Under the pieces are notes generated by a model. It was not told the origin of the DNA. It worked only from the letters and a program-made list of their open reading frames with translations, and made no database searches. A stretch of 20,770 nucleotides of DNA from JAADHU01 sp964446495 (lineage in GTDB: Bacteria > Pseudomonadota > Gammaproteobacteria > Steroidobacterales > Woeseiaceae): positions 1 through 20,770 of the forward strand of contig CAYUOY010000065.1 of assembly GCA_964446495.1 (NCBI GenBank), in the 5' to 3' direction. The position numbers were made by a program, and so were the translations under genes. Positions 1-7,470 of the stretch are shown here, piece after piece. Position 1 is the stretch's first letter. Every line of letters starts with the position of its first letter.

Positions 1-838
1 CTTCATTGCGCGTGCGGCGCGCCTTGATTCCCTGCCGAATCCATACCTCTTCTTTATCGAGTTGCTTGTCGAATTTCGAATTCACCACTTCTTCGTCTTC
101 GAGGGCCTTTTCCTTGCGTCGTTGATAGTTGGCAAAGTCACCGGGCCAGCTCGTCAATTTGCCGCGATCAATCTCGACTATTCGCGTTGCCAGTCGTTGC
201 AGAAATGCCCGGTCATGAGTGATGAACAACACGGATCCAGCATAGGAATAGACGACATTTTCGAGCCATTTGATCGTGACGACATCAAGATGGTTGGTCG
301 GTTCGTCAAGCAGCAGCAAATCCGGTTTTTGTACCAGTGCTTTGGCCAAAGCGACCCGCCTGCGCCAGCCGCCCGATAGCTCGCTCATCATTTTGTCCAC
401 CGGCAGACTCAACTCGGTCATCGTCGTCTCGACCCGCTGCTCCAGGTGCCAGCCATCATGCGCGTCGATTTGCTGATGGAGTTGCTCGAGTTCCAGCAAG
501 CCTTTTCTATCGAGATCGCGGGCCGATAGCTCGTGGTATCGATTCAGGAGTCTCTCTATCCCCGCCAGACCAGAACGAACCACGTCGCGCACATTGAGAT
601 CCATAGCCTGTGGCAGCTCCTGCGCGAGTTGGCTCACCACCAGGCCGGTCTTGCGCACGATGTCACCCCGATCCGCCTCGATGTCGCCGGTGATCAATTT
701 CAGTGTGGTGGATTTTCCGGCACCATTTCGACCAATGAAACAGACACGCTCCCCCGGTTCGATGGCCAGGTTGGCCTCGATCAGTATTTTCTGATCACCA
801 AAATCGAGTGATATGTTTTCGAATCGAATGAGCGACAT
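1..838 (-). CDS. uup: ABC-F family ATPase Uup, 5' part (cut by window edge)
   Basis: This is the first 279 codons of a minus-strand gene that runs off the left edge; E. coli Uup is about 635 residues, so under half is present. ABC-F proteins are soluble twin-ATPase proteins without membrane domains that act on ribosomes; Uup is also linked to precise excision of transposons and to branched DNA. Visible in the translation: Walker A GRNGAGKST at residues 36-44, signature LSGGW near 154-158, Walker B LLLLDEP at 174-180 followed by TNHLD, the H-loop ITHD at 206-209, then the start of the inter-domain linker. The linker sequence WIRQGIKARRTRNE (266-279) is characteristic of Uup rather than EttA or YheS. 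The start is ATG at 838-836. The gene is divergent from slyX across about 120 bp. The C-terminal half, including the coiled-coil DNA-binding tail of Uup, lies outside the window. Confidence 0.92.
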   Translation of the reverse strand, partial: MSLIRFENISLDFGDQKILIEANLAIEPGERVCFIGRNGAGKSTTLKLITGDIEADRGDIVRKTGLVVSQLAQELPQAMDLNVRDVVRSGLAGIERLLNRYHELSARDLDRKGLLELEQLHQQIDAHDGWHLEQRVETTMTELSLPVDKMMSELSGGWRRRVALAKALVQKPDLLLLDEPTNHLDVVTIKWLENVVYSYAGSVLFITHDRAFLQRLATRIVEIDRGKLTSWPGDFANYQRRKEKALEDEEVVNSKFDKQLDKEEVWIRQGIKARRTRNE

Positions 839-906
839 GCTGATGCCGTACGCATAAAACCGGGCGTAGAGGATACACGTATGAGCTGCTGCGGTGCACG
901 GTTGAG

Positions 907-935
907 TTGAGGAAAACGTCATTCGGCCGTAGAGT
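907..935 (+). promoter_or_regulatory. Possible sigma-70 promoter for slyX and downstream genes
   Basis: TTGAGG (907-912), a 17-bp spacer and TAGAGT (930-935) lie in the divergent uup/slyX gap, 26 bp before the slyX ATG. Each hexamer matches the consensus at about four of six positions, so this is a weak prediction by eye. Confidence 0.3.
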
Positions 936-961
936 GCGGTCAGGACGACAGGGTATTGGCG

Positions 962-1168
962 ATGAATGAGAACCGACTGATTGAAATAGAAACCAAGCTG
1001 GCTCATCAGGAGGACCTGCTGGAGACCCTGAATACTGTGGTGACTGAGCAGGCAGCGCAAATTTCACGCCTGGAGGAATTGAACCGCTCACTCATTGATC
1101 GTGTGAAGTCAATCGCTGACGCGAGTTCCGTGGACAGCCCTCAGGATGATCGACCGCCCCACTATTGA
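962..1168 (+). CDS. slyX: SlyX family small coiled-coil protein
   Basis: This 68-residue protein is the length of E. coli SlyX (72) and has the same form: an acidic N-terminus, heptad-like leucine and isoleucine spacing through residues 5-50 predicting a coiled coil, and the family's characteristic proline-rich end finishing PPHY. The biochemical function of SlyX is not established; the gene is named for its position near slyD in E. coli. I chose ATG 962 over TTG 956, two codons upstream, because an AGGG at about 950-953 lies 8 bp before the ATG. It is first in a same-strand run with the acetyltransferase and cyclophilin genes, and it is divergent from uup. Confidence 0.85.
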   Translation: MNENRLIEIETKLAHQEDLLETLNTVVTEQAAQISRLEELNRSLIDRVKSIADASSVDSPQDDRPPHY

Positions 1169-1189
1169 GGCAATCGTCCATTTTCCAAA

Positions 1190-1747
1190 GTGTCGCTCCC
1201 TGAATCCACAGCAGATTCCATCATTCCGGCAGGTTACACGGTCGGGCTTGCCCGTCGTGAGCACCTTGAAGCAATTGCGGGCATTGAATTGGCCGCAGCA
1301 TCTATTTTTTCGGAGTTGGACTTGCCGCTCGAATTTCGCCATCGTGTTTCCGCCGCCGATGTGATGTTCGAAGCGCAGCAGGCAGGGCAGTTGTGGATCG
1401 CCTTGCATCACGACCGTAAGGCAGTCGGTTTTGCTCAGATTGAGATCATGGATGGGTTGGCACACCTCGTCGAACTGGACGTGCATCCGGACCACGCAAG
1501 GCAAGGCGTTGGATCCGCGCTGTTGCAGGCGACGATAGACTGGGCAAGGCACAAAGCGTATGCGGCAATGACATTGGTGACATTTGGGCACCTGCCCTGG
1601 AATGCTCCGTTTTACGCGAAATTTGGCTTCGTTAGTGTCAGGCCGGAGCAGATGAGCGATACATTGCACGATCTCATTTGCGATGAAGCCGCGGAGGGAT
1701 TGAACACACAGAACCGAGTCGCGATGCAGCTGTCGCTTATTCAATAA
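1190..1747 (+). CDS. GNAT family N-acetyltransferase
   Basis: This is a 185-residue protein of one GNAT domain, which transfers an acetyl group from acetyl-CoA to an amine; the substrate cannot be told from sequence. Motif A is clear: a beta strand LVELDVHP (93-100) followed by the acetyl-CoA pyrophosphate loop RQGVGSALL (104-112). The later WNAPFYAKFGF (137-147) fits motif B with the usual tyrosine and G-F. Small-molecule or protein N-terminal acetylation are both possible. The start is GTG 1190 with no convincing ribosome binding site, 21 bp after slyX, so translation may depend on coupling. The domain begins almost at once after this codon, and I see no better start. It ends at 1747, just before the possible upstream ATG of the next gene, suggesting an operon. 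Confidence 0.85.
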   Translation: MSLPESTADSIIPAGYTVGLARREHLEAIAGIELAAASIFSELDLPLEFRHRVSAADVMFEAQQAGQLWIALHHDRKAVGFAQIEIMDGLAHLVELDVHPDHARQGVGSALLQATIDWARHKAYAAMTLVTFGHLPWNAPFYAKFGFVSVRPEQMSDTLHDLICDEAAEGLNTQNRVAMQLSLIQ

Positions 1748-1765
1748 ATGGTCAGGGGGAACACC

Positions 1766-2392
1766 ATGTTTGTGACAATACTCAATATCAGTGGCCGGCT
1801 CCTTGCCAGCCTGTTATTGGTGACCCTGGTGATATCGCGCGTTGCTGCTGATGAAGCACCGGTACGAGTGACGATGGTCACCAGTTTCGGTGATGTACAG
1901 CTCGAGTTGTATACCGGGATGGCACCGCTGTCAGCGAACAACTTTCTACGCTACGTTGACGGCGGCCACTACGATGGCAGTACCTTTTATCGCACGGTAC
2001 GTTATGCAAACGACAACGGTAAGCCAAAAATTGAGGTTATTCAGGGCGGGCGCGGTGATGCTGAAGCACCGTTTGCGGCGATCGCACATGAGACAACCGA
2101 ACAAACCGGAATCCTGCACACCGACGGTGTGATTTCAATGGCACGTGATGGTGTTGGCAGCGCTACGTCAGAGTTTTTCATCTGTATTGGCGATCAGCCG
2201 GGCCTGGATTTTGGCGCGGTGCGCAATCCTGACCTGCAGGGCTTCGCGGCCTTTGGTCGGGTGGTATCCGGAATGGATGTGATTCGCCGGATACATCAAT
2301 CGCCCTCGGATGCGCCCACGGAAAGCGCTTATGTGGCCGGACAGATAATCGAAGAGCCGGTGCTTATTGAGTCAATCCGTCGCATTGAATAG
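1766..2392 (+). CDS. Exported cyclophilin-type peptidyl-prolyl cis-trans isomerase
   Basis: This 208-residue protein catalyses cis-trans isomerisation of X-Pro bonds, probably in the periplasm. Residues 1-28 form a signal peptide (hydrophobic core at about 11-24, then SRVAA before DE), and no lipobox is seen. The cyclophilin core follows: FGDVQLELY (41-49), the catalytic arginine in FYRTV (74-78), IQGG (92-95), ISMARD (123-128), SEFFICIGDQPGLDF (135-149) and AFGRVVSGMDV (162-172). The order matches the bacterial PpiA/PpiB family, but it is not close enough to assign either name. Of two in-frame ATGs (1748 and 1766) I chose 1766: the strong ribosome binding site AGGGGGA at 1754-1760 lies 5 bp before it, whereas 1748 has none, and the later start gives a better signal peptide. 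Confidence 0.9.
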   Translation: MFVTILNISGRLLASLLLVTLVISRVAADEAPVRVTMVTSFGDVQLELYTGMAPLSANNFLRYVDGGHYDGSTFYRTVRYANDNGKPKIEVIQGGRGDAEAPFAAIAHETTEQTGILHTDGVISMARDGVGSATSEFFICIGDQPGLDFGAVRNPDLQGFAAFGRVVSGMDVIRRIHQSPSDAPTESAYVAGQIIEEPVLIESIRRIE

Positions 2393-2434
2393 CAGCCTGT
2401 TGAGAATGCCGTGGATGGTTTTTTCAACAGGCTG
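2393..2434. terminator. Stem-loop between convergent genes, possible terminator
   Basis: CAGCCTGTTGA (2393-2403) is exactly complementary in inverse to TCAACAGGCTG (2424-2434). The pairing can continue inward with GAA against TTT (one G-U), giving a 14-bp stem and a 14-base loop. It starts right after the cyclophilin stop codon and lies 39 bp before the uvrA stop on the other strand. There is no T-run after the stem on either strand, so an intrinsic terminator is not proven; RNA stabilisation or a dispersed intergenic palindrome are alternatives. Confidence 0.5.
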
Positions 2435-2473
2435 ATAGTGCAGCTACGACGACAAAGTTTCGGATTGCCGGTG

Positions 2474-5320
2474 CTAGGCGCGCCGTTTCTTCTTTTCCAA
2501 TTTCAGCAAGGGCCGCAGGTACTGGCCGGTAAATGAAGCCTTGGTTGCCGCCACACGTTCCGGTGTGCCACTGGCAATCACTTCGCCACCGCCGTCGCCG
2601 CCTTCGGGCCCCAGGTCGACAATCCAGTCGGCGGTCTTGATCACATCCAGATTGTGCTCGATGACAACGACAGTGTTACCGCGGTCGCGTAACCGGTGTA
2701 AGACCGTCAGGAGTTGTTCGATATCGTGGAAATGCAGACCGGTCGTGGGCTCGTCGAGAATATAGAGTGTGCTTCCCGTATCCCGTTTCGATAATTCCCG
2801 GGCGAGTTTGATCCGCTGCGCTTCGCCACCCGACAATGTGGTCGCATTCTGACCTAATCGAACATAGGAAAGTCCGACGTCGATCAAGGTCGTCAGTTTT
2901 CTTGCGACAACCGGCACGTTGCGGAAAAACTCGGACGCATCTTCGATCGTCATCTCCAGAACTTCGCTGATGTTCTTGCCCTTGTAACGGGTTTCCAGTG
3001 TTTCACGGTTGTAGCGTTTGCCCTTGCAGACATCGCAGGGGACGTAGACATCGGGAAGAAAATGCATCTCCACCTTGATGACGCCGTCGCCCTGGCAGGC
3101 CTCGCACCGGCCTCCCTTTACGTTAAAGCTGAAACGCCCCGGCATGTAACCCCGGGATCGGGCTTCCTGGGTACCGGCAAACAATTCCCGAATGGGCGTA
3201 AACAGGCCGCTATAGGTGGCCGGATTGGAGCGTGGTGTGCGGCCAATTGGGCTCTGGCTGATGTCGATGATCCGGTCAATCGCTTCCAGTCCCTCAATTC
3301 TGTCGTGAGCGGCGGGGTTCCGGTTCGAGCGATTCAACAAATCGGCCACGGCCTTGTAAAGCGTATCGTTGATCAGCGTCGACTTGCCGGAACCTGACAC
3401 ACCGGTGATGCAGGTCATCAGCCCAATCGGAATCGCCACATCGATGGACTTCAGATTGTTGCCCGTTGCCCCAAAAATCGCGATGACTTTTCCCTCATCA
3501 ATCGGCGTGCGCTTCTCCGGAATGGCGATGGACCGTCGACCGGAAAGATATTGTCCGGTCAATGACTGATGATTGCGTTTGATTTCCTCGGGCGTGCCCT
3601 CGGCAACGATACAGCCACCATGGACGCCAGCGCCCGGTCCCAGGTCGATGACGTGGTCCGCTGCCATGATGGCTTCTTCATCGTGCTCGACGATAATGAC
3701 CGTATTGCCAATGTCGCGCAGGTGAATCAGGGTACTGAGCAGGCGCTGGTTGTCCCGTTGATGCAAACCGATCGAAGGCTCATCCAGGATATACATGACA
3801 CCCACCAGGCCAGAACCGATCTGGCTGGCCAGCCGTATGCGTTGTGCCTCGCCGCCCGACAGCGTGTCGGCACTCCGGTTCAAAGACAGATAGTCCAGTC
3901 CCACGTCACTAAGAAACCCGAGGCGGTCAATAATTTCCTTAACAATCTTGTCAGCAATCGTGCCGCGCCATCCTTCGAGTTTCAGTTTCCTGCAAAATTC
4001 GAATGCGTGACCGACGGACATGCCATTGATTTCCGGCAACGACTTGTCGGTGATGAAAACGTTTCGCGCGGCCCGATTGAGGCGCGTTCCCTCGCAGTCC
4101 GGACAACGTTGCGAGTTCAGGAATCGACCCAGCTCCTCGCGGACTGCGCTGGACTCTGTTTCCAGGTAGCGTCGCTCGAGATTGGGGATGACGCCCTCGA
4201 AACGGTGTTTCTGCCGAATCTCCATACCCCGGGAGTTTTCGTAGAAAAAATCTACTTTTTCCTTGCCGCTGCCGAACAGGACGATTTTTCGCGTGTCCTC
4301 CGATAATTCATTAAACGGCTTTTCGATGTCAAACTTGAAATGCGTCGCCAGACTCTTGATCATCTGGAAGTAGTACTTGGTCTTCCGGTCCCAACCGCGA
4401 ATCGCACCGCCGGCCAGCGACAGCTCAGAGTTAACCACTACGCGCGCCGGATCGAAATATTGCTTAACACCAAGACCGTCACAAGTCGGGCAGGCACCGC
4501 TGGGGTTGTTGAAAGAGAAGAGTCGCGGTTCGAGCTCCGTCAGGCTGTACCCACAAATGTTGCAGGCAAATCGGTCCGAAAAAACGATTTCCTCCGCCTC
4601 TTTGTCATCCATCACCACCACTCGGGCGACACCGTCGGCCAGGCGCAGGGCCGTTTCAAAAGATTCGGCGAGTCGCTGCTTCATGTCGGGTTTGACTTTG
4701 AAACGGTCGACGACTGCCTCAATATCGTGTTTGCGTCTCAGGTCCAGTTTTGGTGGATCATCGAGTTCGTAGATCTCCCCGTTGATTCGGGCACGGATGA
4801 ACCCTTGCGCCTGCAGATCACGCATGAGTTGCACATGCTCACCCTTGCGCTGCGAGATGACCGGTGCCAGCAACAACAATCGCACGTCTTGCGGTAGTGC
4901 CAGCACCTGATCGACCATTTCGCTGACCGTCTGTGCTTCTAGTGTCACGCCGTGGTCCGGGCATCGCGGAGTCCCGGCGCGGGCGAACAGCAGCCGCAGG
5001 TAGTCGTGAATCTCTGTCACGGTTCCGACCGTCGAGCGGGGATTGTGAGAGGTAGATCGTTGTTCAATCGAAATCGCTGGCGACAGGCCATCGATGTGAT
5101 CGACGTCGGGCTTTTCCATCATCGACAAAAACTGTCGCGCATAGGCCGACAATGACTCGACGTAACGCCGCTGTCCTTCGGCGTAAATGGTGTCGAAAGC
5201 CAGCGATGATTTCCCCGACCCGGACAGGCCAGTAAAGACGATCAATTGGTCACGCGGCAGTTTCAGGTCGAGGTTCCTGAGGTTGTGGGTACGCGCGCCG
5301 TAGATATCGATGGTTTTCAT
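2474..5320 (-). CDS. uvrA: Excinuclease ABC subunit A (UvrA)
   Basis: UvrA is the damage-recognition ATPase of nucleotide excision repair; it works as a dimer and loads UvrB on damaged DNA. The protein is 948 residues, against 940 in E. coli, so it is full length. The first ABC module has Walker A GLSGSGKSS at about 31-39 and its signature LSGGEAQRIRLA near 488. The second has Walker A GVSGSGKST near 640 and LSGGEAQRIKLA near 830. Zinc-binding cysteines include CNIC near 253 and CPTC about 25 residues later, a CPDC pair in the middle, and the C-terminal zinc finger CEAC...CDVC at about 735-765 that supports damage recognition. The start is ATG at 5320-5318, where the conserved MKTIDIYGARTHNL begins. 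It is divergent from an MFS gene followed by ssb, an order I recall from Pseudomonas. I see no LexA box upstream. Confidence 0.98.
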   Translation of the reverse strand: MKTIDIYGARTHNLRNLDLKLPRDQLIVFTGLSGSGKSSLAFDTIYAEGQRRYVESLSAYARQFLSMMEKPDVDHIDGLSPAISIEQRSTSHNPRSTVGTVTEIHDYLRLLFARAGTPRCPDHGVTLEAQTVSEMVDQVLALPQDVRLLLLAPVISQRKGEHVQLMRDLQAQGFIRARINGEIYELDDPPKLDLRRKHDIEAVVDRFKVKPDMKQRLAESFETALRLADGVARVVVMDDKEAEEIVFSDRFACNICGYSLTELEPRLFSFNNPSGACPTCDGLGVKQYFDPARVVVNSELSLAGGAIRGWDRKTKYYFQMIKSLATHFKFDIEKPFNELSEDTRKIVLFGSGKEKVDFFYENSRGMEIRQKHRFEGVIPNLERRYLETESSAVREELGRFLNSQRCPDCEGTRLNRAARNVFITDKSLPEINGMSVGHAFEFCRKLKLEGWRGTIADKIVKEIIDRLGFLSDVGLDYLSLNRSADTLSGGEAQRIRLASQIGSGLVGVMYILDEPSIGLHQRDNQRLLSTLIHLRDIGNTVIIVEHDEEAIMAADHVIDLGPGAGVHGGCIVAEGTPEEIKRNHQSLTGQYLSGRRSIAIPEKRTPIDEGKVIAIFGATGNNLKSIDVAIPIGLMTCITGVSGSGKSTLINDTLYKAVADLLNRSNRNPAAHDRIEGLEAIDRIIDISQSPIGRTPRSNPATYSGLFTPIRELFAGTQEARSRGYMPGRFSFNVKGGRCEACQGDGVIKVEMHFLPDVYVPCDVCKGKRYNRETLETRYKGKNISEVLEMTIEDASEFFRNVPVVARKLTTLIDVGLSYVRLGQNATTLSGGEAQRIKLARELSKRDTGSTLYILDEPTTGLHFHDIEQLLTVLHRLRDRGNTVVVIEHNLDVIKTADWIVDLGPEGGDGGGEVIASGTPERVAATKASFTGQYLRPLLKLEKKKRRA

Positions 5321-5352
5321 GGGATTCTTAAGAGATCGTCGAACAACCTGCT

Positions 5353-5382
5353 AATATACGCCGCCGCTTCACTGCGGCGCAA
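5353..5382 (-). promoter_or_regulatory. Possible sigma-70 promoter for uvrA
   Basis: Read on the minus strand, TTGCGC (5382-5377), an 18-bp spacer and TATATT (5358-5353) lie 33 bp upstream of the uvrA ATG. A 6-bp inverted repeat CGCCGC-N6-GCGGCG (5362-5379) falls inside the spacer and could be a regulator site. There is no close match to the LexA consensus CTGT-N8-ACAG. Confidence 0.35.
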
Positions 5383-5438
5383 AAACAGCCGCCATTCAGG
5401 AACTAGCCAGCGTGTTCAATGTCTGCCATCAAGCCTCG

Positions 5439-5488
5439 GTGAGGTTCCACTCACATGGGCATCTGCTGACTAATCAGCGGCTTATAGA
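5439..5488 (+). promoter_or_regulatory. Inverted repeats upstream of the MFS gene
   Basis: Two short dyads lie before the MFS start at 5505: GTGAG-N6-CTCAC (5439-5454) and GCTGA-CTAA-TCAGC (5465-5478). The second sits next to a possible -10 element TATAGA (5483-5488), so it could be an operator for a local repressor. No clear -35 hexamer is seen at the right distance. The MFS ribosome binding site is also weak. Confidence 0.3.
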
Positions 5489-5504
5489 GTGATTTTGACA
5501 ATCA

Positions 5505-6695
5505 ATGAGTAAGGAACGGAAAAAGGCACTGCTGCCGATGTTGCCTGGGGAACGGAAGACCGTGGCCGTCGTCGCGCTGATCGCCATGATTCGCATGTTC
5601 GGTTTGTTCGCGCTTCTACCGGTCCTGTCTCTTTACGCGGTCAGTCTCGAGGGCGCCACTCCGACATTGATTGGCTTCGCCGTCGGCGCCTATGGCCTGA
5701 CCCAGGCGACACTACAAATCCCATTAGGCGCGCTCTCGGATCGCATCGGCCGACTTCCGGTCATTATTGGCGGGCTCGCGGTTTTTGCTGCCGGTAGCCT
5801 GGTCGCTGCCAGCAGCGTCACCATCGGCGGAGTTATAGCCGGGCGTCTCCTGCAAGGAGCCGGGGCGATCTCGGCAACATTGTCCGCCTTGCTCGCCGAC
5901 GCGACCCGGGAAGAGGTACGCACGCGCTCGATGGCCGTATTCGGCGTTGCTATTGGCGGTTCATTCCTGCTTGCCCTTATTTTTGGACCGGTCATTGCTG
6001 CCGCCAGCGGGGTCAGTGCACTTTTTGTCATCGCCGCCGCGGGTGCAATTGTGGCGGCCTTGTTGACGCTGATTCTGCCTAAAAGCCCCACGCGTATCCG
6101 GTCCCGTTCGAGTCTCGGTCTCGGCGTTGCCTTTAGAGCGGATCTGTTGCGACTCGATCTGTATATTTTTCTTCTACATACCCTCCTGACGGCTATGTTT
6201 GTCGCCCTGCCGTTCATTTTGCGGGACCGCCTCGATTTATTCCTGACCGAACAATGGAAAATTTATGTCGGGGCATTGTTGGTGTCGCTGCTGGGCACGA
6301 TTCCGCTCATCATCGCCGATGACCGCAAAGGCAAACGCGGCACCATCGCGATCGCCGTCGCCTTGTTGCTTGCGGGTCTGCTGTTACTGGCGTTTTTCGG
6401 TGTCACCTGGATCATGGTTTTTCTGGCCCTGTCGATTTTCTTCGCCGGCTTCAATTTCCTCGAAGCCGGTTTGCCGGCGCGACTGTCCATTCTCGCCCAT
6501 GGCGAGGCGCGCGGTGCTTCACTGGGCGTGTTTTCCAGCTTCCAGTTTTTGGGCGCATTTGCCGGCGGGCTTGCTGGTGGCTGGTTCCTCTCCTCCGGAC
6601 AACCGCGCTACGTGTTCTTCGCCTGCGCCGTGTTGACTGGAATCTGGCTGTTGCTGCATCAACTGGGTCGAAAGGCCGATATCAGGGCACAATAG
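5505..6695 (+). CDS. MFS transporter, YajR-like
   Basis: This is a 396-residue inner-membrane protein with about 12 hydrophobic helices, as in the major facilitator superfamily. The cytoplasmic loop between helices 2 and 3 carries MFS motif A, GALSDRIGRLPV (75-86). The pattern MIRMFGLFALLPVLSLYA in the first helix (28-45) resembles E. coli YajR and its Pseudomonas relatives. YajR has an extra C-terminal cytosolic domain (YAM) of about 65 residues; here the protein ends shortly after helix 12 (LHQLGRKADIRAQ), so that domain is missing. The substrate is unknown; proton-driven drug or metabolite export is the usual guess for this group. It lies between uvrA and ssb, 107 bp before ssb. The ATG at 5505 has only a poor ribosome binding site. 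Confidence 0.85.
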   Translation: MSKERKKALLPMLPGERKTVAVVALIAMIRMFGLFALLPVLSLYAVSLEGATPTLIGFAVGAYGLTQATLQIPLGALSDRIGRLPVIIGGLAVFAAGSLVAASSVTIGGVIAGRLLQGAGAISATLSALLADATREEVRTRSMAVFGVAIGGSFLLALIFGPVIAAASGVSALFVIAAAGAIVAALLTLILPKSPTRIRSRSSLGLGVAFRADLLRLDLYIFLLHTLLTAMFVALPFILRDRLDLFLTEQWKIYVGALLVSLLGTIPLIIADDRKGKRGTIAIAVALLLAGLLLLAFFGVTWIMVFLALSIFFAGFNFLEAGLPARLSILAHGEARGASLGVFSSFQFLGAFAGGLAGGWFLSSGQPRYVFFACAVLTGIWLLLHQLGRKADIRAQ

Positions 6696-6730
6696 CCCGA
6701 AATCTGGCTGGCTTTTGATTCCTTACGCTC

Positions 6731-6736
6731 TACAAT
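6731..6736 (+). promoter_or_regulatory. Possible -10 element of the ssb promoter
   Basis: TACAAT (6731-6736) matches the sigma-70 -10 consensus at five of six positions and lies 67 bp before the ssb ATG. No good -35 stands at 16-18 bp; TTGATT (6715-6720) is too close. A small hairpin, CCCGA-ATTA-TCGGG (6760-6773), would lie in the 5' untranslated RNA. The ribosome binding site AGAGGA is at about 6790-6795, 7 bp before the start. Confidence 0.35.
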
Positions 6737-6802
6737 AGGCACCCCGCAACAAGGGCGTGCCCGAATTATCGGGTCGCGAAACAGAATAAAAGAGGACCGG
6801 TT

Positions 6803-7240
6803 ATGGGCCGTGGAGTAAACAAAGTCATCGTCGTCGGCAATCTGGGATCTGATCCGGATACACGCTATATGCCGAGTGGATCAGCCGTTACCAACCTGAG
6901 CATCGCGACCAGCGAGGCCTGGAAGGACAAGCAGACCGGCGAACAAAAAGAGCGTACGGAATGGCACAAAGTCGCGATGTTTGGGAAGCTGGCGGAGATT
7001 GCTGCCGAGTATCTTCGTAAAGGGTCGCAGGTTTATATCGAAGGCAAGCTGCGGACTCGCAAGTGGCAGGATAAAGAAGGCAAGGATCGCTGGACTACCG
7101 AGATTGTTGCCGACGAGATGCAGATGCTGGGTGGACGTTCCGGGGGTGGGGCGCCGGCCATGAATGAGTCGCAGGGATCCAGTGCGCCGCCGCCAGCGTC
7201 ATCGGGGTCGAATGAATTTGATGATGATATTCCGTTTTAG
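6803..7240 (+). CDS. ssb: Single-stranded DNA-binding protein
   Basis: SSB binds single-stranded DNA as a tetramer during replication, recombination and repair, and recruits partner proteins through its C-terminal tip. The 145-residue protein has the OB-fold at about residues 1-110: it begins MGRGVNKVIVVGNLGSDP, followed by TEWHKVAMFGKLAEIAAEYLRKG and YIEGKLRTRKWQDKEG. A low-complexity linker rich in Gly, Ser, Ala and Pro follows (about 113-136). The tail ends in the acidic tip DDDIPF, the conserved protein-interaction motif. E. coli SSB is 178 residues; the shorter length here comes from a shorter linker. The start has a good ribosome binding site (AGAGGA). The gene follows the MFS gene on the same strand and is close to divergent uvrA, the classical ssb neighbourhood. 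Confidence 0.98.
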   Translation: MGRGVNKVIVVGNLGSDPDTRYMPSGSAVTNLSIATSEAWKDKQTGEQKERTEWHKVAMFGKLAEIAAEYLRKGSQVYIEGKLRTRKWQDKEGKDRWTTEIVADEMQMLGGRSGGGAPAMNESQGSSAPPPASSGSNEFDDDIPF

Positions 7241-7261
7241 GGATTGGGACTAACGGGTTAC

Positions 7262-7375
7262 GGAGTCGCGTGGTGGGGTCAGCCTCTGAGACACGCCGCG
7301 AGTACGTCCCTGTAGGCTCGGGCCCCGCATCCATGCGGGGCACGGTCTCAGAGGCTGACCCCACCACACAACTCC
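7262..7375. repeat. 114-bp inverted-repeat element with internal hairpins (MITE/REPIN-like)
   Basis: Two perfect 23-bp inverted arms lie at 7270-7292 (beginning GTGGTGGGGTCAGCC) and 7345-7367 (ending GGCTGACCCCACCAC). The pairing extends outward past a 3x3 near-loop with GGAGT (7262-7266) against ACTCC (7371-7375). Inside are two further hairpins: CGAGTAC (7299-7305) pairing with GTA and CTCG (7312-7320, two-base bulge), and a perfect 9-bp stem GCCCCGCAT/ATGCGGGGC (7322-7341). Folded, the element looks like a clover with a long stem. It fills most of the gap between ssb and miaB, has no coding capacity, and resembles non-autonomous repeats such as MITEs or REP doublets. No target duplication is obvious. 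It could also act as a transcription barrier after ssb. Confidence 0.75.
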
Positions 7376-7470
7376 TTGGATGTGGTATCCGGTGTCGGGA
7401 GAATGTGGCTGTGGCTCTTACCGTGACGCTAATATCGTAGGGTAGACGGGCGGGTATCGCCTCCTTCTGA

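Noticed and set aside
1748..1765. Upstream ATG of the cyclophilin gene
   Set aside because: The strong AGGGGGA site lies between this ATG and ATG 1766, so it serves the second; the longer form would add charged residues before the signal peptide.
3569..4306. Plus-strand open frames opposite uvrA (245 codons here, 185 codons at 4340-4897)
   Set aside because: Both are shadows of the uvrA coding sequence with no independent protein-like features.
5372..5388. Possible LexA (SOS) box upstream of uvrA: CTGC-N9-ACAG
   Set aside because: The spacing is 9 rather than 8 and the first half-site is CTGC rather than CTGT, so it does not meet the gammaproteobacterial LexA consensus.
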